This document shows positions 58,701 through 64,000 of a stretch of DNA of 64,000 nt, piece by piece. The notes under the pieces are model-generated. The model was given only the letters and a program-made list of their open reading frames with translations, did no database searches and was not told the origin of the DNA. Every line of letters starts with the position of its first letter. Positions within the stretch are counted from its first letter, which is position 1. The stretch covers positions 19,160,298 to 19,224,297 of the forward strand of contig OW285189.1 of the NCBI GenBank assembly GCA_935421135.1, in the 5' to 3' direction. A program made the position numbers and the translations under genes. Origin of the DNA: Bugulina stolonifera. Its lineage: Eukaryota > Bryozoa > Gymnolaemata > Cheilostomatida > Bugulidae.

Positions 58701-60781
58701 ATGGTGGATGTATGGTGGATGTATGGTGTATGTATGGTGGATGCATGGTGGATGTATGGTGGATGTATGGTGGATGTATGGTGGATGTATGGTGGATGCA
58801 TGGTAGATGTATGGTGGATGCATGGTGGATGCATGGTGGATGCATGGTGGATGCATGGTGGATGCATGGTGGATGTATGGTGGATGTATGATGAATGTAC
58901 AGTAAATGTTAGTTGAATGTTTGGCGAATTTATTTGGAAGAGTAGAAAGTATGGTAGATCTACATGTACATGGATGCATGTACTAGTGTGGAGTAGGGCA
59001 GACCATAATACAATACAGCCACTCCACCCTCCAGTTATTTCAGTCATTCATTAATCTCTGAACTTCTACTCATAAATAAACTACAATTAGTGATCATACA
59101 TCTATGCACAGTGAGGTAAAGGGACACTTCGAAAAAGACAGTCTGAAACAGGACGTTTCACGACCAGACAGCTCTAAACAGGACAGTTCAAAACTGTGTG
59201 GACTACATTTAGAAAAACAAAACTCGCAGATAATTAATTTTAGTTAATTAATTTAATTAATTAAATAAAAATAAATAATGTTAAAAATGGAAATTAGTTG
59301 AAATCTGGTGGTTGGGGTTTGGGGTTAAGCGTTTCGAACTGTCCAGTGCTGAACTGTCCACTTTCGAAACGTCCTGTTTCAAGCTGTCTTTTTCAAACAG
59401 TGGCACATTCACACAGTAAATGTTGTATGCTGGGTGCTATGCTAATTTTAGAAATATTCACTTCTGGTTGTTAAACATTGCTTACAACTTACCAAATGGA
59501 CTGTTTAATGCCTGGCTACTTCTCTGCTCCGTCAACTTCAGATCTCTTGGAATAAATGAGGTACTGTACATGATTATAAATATAATACATGTACATATGA
59601 TTTGAAAAGATTAGTGCACATAGAATATTGGGTTTATACGTTATACAACACTACCATTTGTGCATATTTGGCATATTATTTACTTTTAATCGACTAGGAG
59701 TCATGATTATACAATCATGAAATACACCAAGATACTAAATCATACTACAAATTGTTAAGAAGAAGCTAATTATGTTTGTAAAATTCTATAAATACTCACT
59801 TTCTAATCAAAATTTTCCCTCTTATTTCCTGTCTCTAGGTAACATCTGGATGGATTGGGTTTACTGCTACAATGGCCAGTTGTGTCTGGTCAGTTGTCTT
59901 CTCCCTCATCGTAGACAGGTTTAAGAGAAAAATGAAGTTATTTCTACTGTTGGCAAACAGCTGTGCTTTGATAACATTCACATTATTAGTTTGTATCCAA
60001 GAGAAGTATATTTATGTCCCGATTCACTTAGTACCAGGTGAGTTTAGTCTATGAAGTATCTATTTAAAAACTAGGTTGTTGTTGCCACAACTATGCATTA
60101 TGCAATGTGAGCAGCCTTAAGGTCAGAGGTTAAAATGTTAGTATGGTTTCAAATCCTCTGGACAAGTCGCATTAATTACCATAAAGCTACTAGTTGTCTC
60201 CAGTACAATATTTTTATCACTCATTCCTCTGCTTTGGTACAGATAAAATGATAACTGGAAACAGGGTAGGACAACTTTAAATTGTATATCACATTAATAT
60301 TGTCATGTTTTATTACAGCTGTGTTATACATCTTATGCGCAATAGCAGCTCTGTGTACAAATGGAGTTATCCCCCTTTACTATGAGTTAGCCTGTGAGTG
60401 CGCCTTTCCCATTGATGAGGGACTCATCTGTGCAGTTATCACAATAGTCAACAACACATTTGGAATTGTCTTCTTTCTGTTCTTTCTCAACCCTACTTTG
60501 GCTACAGGTATGTTGTACATAACGAATAAGATTAGATGGTTTATTCTAGAATCTCAACTCACAAAAACTGCTGTATGAGCCTAGATCCTTCCTCATGGAT
60601 CTTAAACTGATATACAAGTATAAGATCTATAATATTATTATTTACTGGCCAATATGATGTTTTAGATACTGAATGGATGACATGGACATGTGTGGGTGCA
60701 TGCGCTCTCTCTATACCTCTATTAGTGTTTATGAAGGAACACTTCTACAGATTGGACTTAGACAAGGCAGCAAAATATTGA
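52786..60781 (+). CDS. SLC49A4: SLC49A4 (DIRC2)-like MFS transporter
   Basis: Major facilitator superfamily transporter of the FLVCR/SLC49 family. Exons: 52786-53095, 53989-54076, 56364-56527, 56640-56705, 58112-58159, 58377-58506, 59452-59560, 59839-60037, 60319-60507, 60666-60781; all phases agree, giving 472 residues (human SLC49A4 is 478). Family marks: YRRRWWILL..GLLWNTWSPI at TM1, ISATWFPPSERTTATS in the N-half, YFPPRPPTPPS at the end of the N-half, and PLYYELACECAFPIDEG in the C-half. The human protein sits in lysosomal membranes and is reported to move pyridoxine; whether that holds here is inference. The ATG at 52786 (ACCATGA) is preferred. Exon 3 uses acceptor TTATTGTTAG; the earlier AAACAG would bring in TGA stops. 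Intron 2 holds two LTR copies and a MITE, intron 4 a SINE and an LTR, and intron 6 a minisatellite and a MITE. Confidence 0.9.
54173..54859 (+). mobile_element. Solo-LTR-like element, copy C (MFS intron 2)
   Basis: 687 bp from TGTAATGG to CCATTACA, flanked by ATAT on both sides (4-bp target duplication). Contains TTTTATACCCATGTAAAGAG, GCCATGTTGTTGCGCG and CTCAATAAAGACACATCTAC. Sense orientation relative to the transporter gene, so its AATAAA could act in the host transcript. Confidence 0.88.
55056..55851 (+). mobile_element. Solo-LTR-like element, copy E (divergent subfamily, MFS intron 2)
   Basis: 796 bp from TGTGGTG to ACATTACA, flanked by ATAT on both sides. The general layout matches copies A-D (TATAAAAG, then CCAATAAAGCAACATC), but the sequence is a distinct subfamily; the fragment at 44538-44655 belongs to it. 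Lies 196 bp after copy C. Confidence 0.82.
55914..56212 (+). mobile_element. MITE family G, copy 2 (MFS intron 2)
   Basis: About 300 bp from GTGAATGTGCGGCTGTTCG to GTCCCTTTACC, flanked by ACGTGTGG and ACGTGTAG (8-bp target duplication with one mismatch). Inverted arrays of GACAGTTCAAAACAG-type motifs at both ends as in copies 1 and 3. No coding frame. Confidence 0.82.
56960..57170 (+). mobile_element. SINE (family 1), copy 2 (MFS intron 4)
   Basis: CCTGATTGTGTAGTGATAGAG (A-box-like), GAGTTCAATCCCC (B box), then TTTTAGTAATTCACTAATTTC and CTAATCTGTAAGATTGCATG as in copy 1. Its 3' end lies about 10-15 bp before solo LTR copy D. Confidence 0.8.
57181..57846 (-). mobile_element. Solo-LTR-like element, copy D (MFS intron 4)
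   Basis: 666 bp from TGTAATGG to CCATTACA, flanked by ATAC on both sides (4-bp target duplication). Reverse orientation: on the minus strand it has CTTTTATACCCATGTACAG and TCAATAAAGACACATC. Very similar to copy B (for example the CATTCGCTTAGCGAACCGCC block), so these two are the youngest pair. Confidence 0.88.
58643..58890. repeat. 11-bp minisatellite GTATGGTGGAT in MFS intron 6
   Basis: About 22 units of GTATGGTGGAT or GCATGGTGGAT, with single GTATGGTGTAT and GCATGGTAGAT variants. The unit is not a multiple of three, so all frames on both strands stay open and give false proteins (MVDVWWMHGG-type and HPPCIHHAST-type). Noncoding. Confidence 0.95.
59115..59412 (-). mobile_element. MITE family G, copy 3 (MFS intron 6)
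   Basis: Reverse orientation. From GGTAAAGGGACACTTCGAAA to GGCACATTCAC, flanked by ACAGTGA and ACAGTAA (imperfect duplication). Same inverted motif arrays (GAAACAGGACGTTTC, TTTCGAAACGTCCTGTTTC). It ends about 40 bp before exon 7 of the transporter. Confidence 0.8.
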
Positions 60782-61817
60782 CAACTACATATCATATTAT
60801 AATGTACACCTGAGAGTACCTGTTTACAAAATATATAATATGTAGCGCCTGCTATGGAAGTGGGATCTACCAAAGCTAAATATCAGCAGCCCATACGGTG
60901 CATGGTGTAGAATTTACTGTATAATCAAGTCAGTACAATATTCAGTGTTTCAGTTCATGGTTATTTTTTCTTGGTAATAAAAACTATTATAGTATATATC
61001 ATTATTATATTATGCTAATTTTCATGAAACAATATATTTTTACAAATAAATATTAACCTTCACATTAGTTATAATCATAGCCTACAGTTTACCTGGTTCT
61101 GCATTAATATTATTGGCTGGGGTGTCTGGAGGGCAATCCAATGTTTCCATGCAATCTACATATTTTTATTTTATAAGGTTCCAATAAAAATAATTTTTTA
61201 TAACTATACTACTAGGCATTAATGTAGAATTAAAATTTAGCAACAGAATAGCTTCAGATAACTCACACAGAGGTCAACTATACTCAGGACTTGAGACAAC
61301 TGTTTACATATAAGAACAGAGTTTAACAGCAGTGTATGGAAGTTAATTCTAAATTTTCTCAACAAAGCGTAAATAATCTGTTGACAGAATATCTAATTTA
61401 TATGACATGTTCAACATGTTTTTAAGTAAAGTACATGTAATTGGTGTTATAGCTGCCTATGTTTGTTCCTACAAGGTTAGTTAAATTTCTAAGTTAGTAT
61501 ATTTGACAGACAGTTGTTCAGACAGCCAAGTTGACAGATCTTCTGATAGTTAGAAATGGTTGTAAGTATGGTAATTATAAGGCTGAAAGCTGGAGTCTTA
61601 TGTGTTGACACATCAGTGCTAGATGTTACCTGTTGGGCTAGAGATTAGTGTCAGAAATACATCATTACGCATTAAATATTAAAACACATTATTATAGGAT
61701 GTATGATGTAAAGCTTGCATCTACAAAATAACTGAAAGGTATAAAATGCTCAGTGACAGTTTGCTACCACTATAGCACCAGTATCTTTCTAGGAGCAGAG
61801 CACAGCCATTACTCAAG

Positions 61818-61964
61818 ATGAAGAACTCAGAGCAACCAGAAGAACAGGACAAGAAGCTGTACACTTCTGAAGAAGTCAGACAGTTGGCTGAACATTTAAA
61901 GGCAAAGTTGCAAAGATGGTATAAGCTAACCCAAGAAAAGGAGAATGCTGGTAGAATCCCCTAA
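61818..61964 (+). CDS. Possible 48-residue hydrophilic protein (unrecognised)
   Basis: ATG to TAA frame of 48 codons: starts MKNSEQPEEQDKKLY and ends ENAGRIP. Rich in Glu, Lys and Gln, with a heptad-like middle (SEEVRQLAEHLKAKLQRW) that could be an amphipathic helix or short coiled coil. A TTTCTAG acceptor-like site lies about 25 bp upstream. No paralog in the window and no family recognised. The composition differs from random AT-rich frames nearby, which is the only support; it may be spurious. Confidence 0.3.
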   Translation: MKNSEQPEEQDKKLYTSEEVRQLAEHLKAKLQRWYKLTQEKENAGRIP

Positions 61965-63444
61965 ATAGAAGAATAACCACAATGGCCCTTTTCAGGGCCA
62001 CCATATCCCAGCAAGGAGTTTGTTGTTCTGATAAACAGAATTAATTTATATTATTAATTATGTTTATCTACGACCTATAGTCATATGAAAGTGTGTTTAC
62101 TCTCTCATATTACACTCAATCTAATTACTTCTGGTCAGCCAGTTCTGACTGTAATATCACTATACTTGCCACCCACCACTAATCATCCAGGTATTACTTC
62201 ATATCTTTCCTCCTCCTCTGTATGTATACATGTACGTAACAACTCAGTGATACTGCCATACTAATCATGCTAAATATTATATTTTTCTAGCATTGTTTTT
62301 CCTCTGATGATGATACTGATACTGAAAATATTCAGAATAAAATTTAATCGCAATGCTTCCTGTTATATCATTTATCATAAAATTACTAGCTCACACCAAC
62401 ATTTTCCTATATAATTATTCATGCTTGCATTATTATACGATGTAGCGTATATAACCAGTCTGTAAGTTATAGTTATTAGGAATAGGTATGAGCCAACCTA
62501 GAGATACTATAATTTTACACCAAAACACACCAATGAGCCAAAAAGGACAACGATAACCGCAAATGAATGTTTGTACCTAAACTGTTTTAATAATCTTCAA
62601 TGTAATTTCTCACATACATGTACTTTTACTCAGTCTTATTGCCTTGTCTATTAATAATAAACCTCCACTGAGCTGACTAAAGTTCTATGCAAAGTTCAGA
62701 TAAGTGTAAACCATTTCTAGAACCAGCAGTTAGAAAAGAATCATGACCAAAACTGATTGAAGTTAGCATACATCTATATGCTAGAAATATACAGACACTG
62801 AAACAGGAAATATAATCGTTGCCATTCAGGTTCACAGAATGACAAATTCTCAGCGAGTAAGAATCCTTCCAGAGCAGTAAGTATTGCAGGATACAATGCA
62901 AAGCAGAAAGACATGCAGTTGTTTTAAATGAAAGACTGATGCAAAATAATTATTTCACTAAAAACGGAAGTTAACTAACAGTGGCTTATGTGCTATTCCA
63001 GAATTGTTTTAATATTGAAAAACTAGTTTAGTTTTCCACAGCTGACTTATTCCAGTTAGGAACAGAAACTAAAACTGGATTAGCTATAGATAGAAGGTCT
63101 ACGTTATGTACAACAGAGTGTAAAGTCAAAGTCCACAAAGTAAGGGATAATTATTAATAGCTGCTATAGATGCTACAGCAGGAACCACCATTGAAAAGCT
63201 CACTCATTAAGTCTAGAACAGCGCACAATATTATATTAACTTAATACACATAAGTACTTGTCAGAAAATAAACTCTCTTTACCAGAGTCGGGTTGCTGTA
63301 TCTATAATTTGACATGTCCAGCCATTTGATGTGGAAAGATAGCAGAGATTAATAATACATACATAGATTGGACATCTACTCACCTGTTGTATAACACATA
63401 GATAATGAGGTGAGTACAACTTCTAACACTTCTCTCCACCATAG

Positions 63445-63515
63445 AATTATTTGCTTTGAATAACACCAGCTCAGCTGTTTCTGAGAGCAAAAACCCACAA
63501 CTTACATTTCAATCT
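63445..63515 (+). CDS. Possible internal exon of a gene continuing to the right
   Basis: Bounded by a pyrimidine-rich acceptor (CTTCTCTCCACCATAG) and a near-perfect donor (GTAAGTAC). One frame stays open and reads LFALNNTSSAVSESKNPQLT, with an N-glycosylation sequon (NNTS). No family recognised and no second exon found, so support is only the splice sites and open frame. Confidence 0.28.
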
Positions 63516-64000
63516 GTAAGTACAACCAGACATTTTTCTGTCCATGTGGGTAATGTAGTGGTTTTTGAGAACTTGTGCATCGAAATTGGCCTTGCTTATA
63601 TCAACCGAAATACTGAAACTTTTTTACTGTTTATTACATTTTGTTATTAATAATCCTTAGAATTGTTTCTGTTGTTAGTTAAATCTACGTATAACTACAT
63701 GTAATACCAGCAATAAATTGATGATGTATAGTGTCGAGTATATGGTATATAATACCTAATACTGGTAAACAAAATACTATAATGAAGGGCTAAACTGATT
63801 TAATATTGCTTGCATAGGCTATATTACAAGCAGTAGATAATCAAAAATGATACCATTGTCTTTAATAATTTATGCATATACGACAATGTATGTGCCCCTA
63901 TGCACAATTTTGAGTTGAATGTATTTTTATACTGTATAATGGTGAGAGAATGTCTATTTAAGAATACCAGATATTTTAATGGGATGAGTTGTTGCTATAT

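Larger units (their letters stand above)
60782..64000. other. Right-hand region, mostly empty
   Basis: After the transporter stop, AATAAA at about 60976 is a likely polyadenylation signal. Beyond that I see only a 48-codon open frame (61818-61964) and a possible exon (63445-63515), listed separately. The remaining sequence is AT-rich, with no family I recognise. Confidence 0.5.

Overview
This is animal (metazoan) nuclear DNA. The genes are split by many short introns with GT..AG borders, the sequence is AT-rich, and the proteins belong to animal families: a UBR3-type E3 ligase, a lysosomal-type GH31 alpha-glucosidase, an SLC49A4/DIRC2-type transporter, C-type lectins and F5/8-type lectin-like proteins. 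Compact introns, many small lectins and dense short mobile elements suggest an early-branching marine invertebrate such as a sponge. That placement is an inference, because nothing here identifies the species.

Layout. 1-1008: minisatellite with a 34-bp unit inside or beside the UBR3 gene. 1213-6140 (-): ten 5' exons of UBR3, cut by the left window edge. 6153-10611: gene-free head-to-head spacer. 10612-22487 (+): GH31 alpha-glucosidase in 19 exons, with a complete antisense C-type lectin gene nested in intron 2 (11557-12681). 23500-35700 (-): three intronless sulfotransferase-like genes; the second and third lie on a tandem segmental duplication. 37390-51992: three copies of a small secreted PAN/apple plus F5/8 (F-type-lectin-like) gene, one (+) with a suspicious splice donor, one (-) intact and one (-) dead, plus a truncated C-type lectin relic. 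52786-60781 (+): SLC49A4-like MFS transporter in 10 exons. 60782-64000: almost empty, with a possible 48-codon ORF and one possible exon of a gene continuing to the right.

Mobile DNA explains much of the rest. There are at least five complete solo-LTR-like copies of one family (TGTRRTGG...CATTACA ends; four have perfect 4-bp target duplications), two LTR fragments, two SINE families with tRNA-like promoters, a pogo-like MITE with a hAT-like MITE nested in it, a three-copy 300-bp MITE family, and a 1.08-kb foldback element with a 6-bp target duplication.

The genes do not form one pathway. Two clusters have expanded by local duplication: the sulfotransferase-like enzymes and the lectin-like secreted proteins. 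Both contain short tracts of near-identical DNA inside otherwise diverged paralogs, which suggests gene conversion. All exon borders were read by eye from splice consensus and reading-phase agreement; no alignment or transcript data were available.
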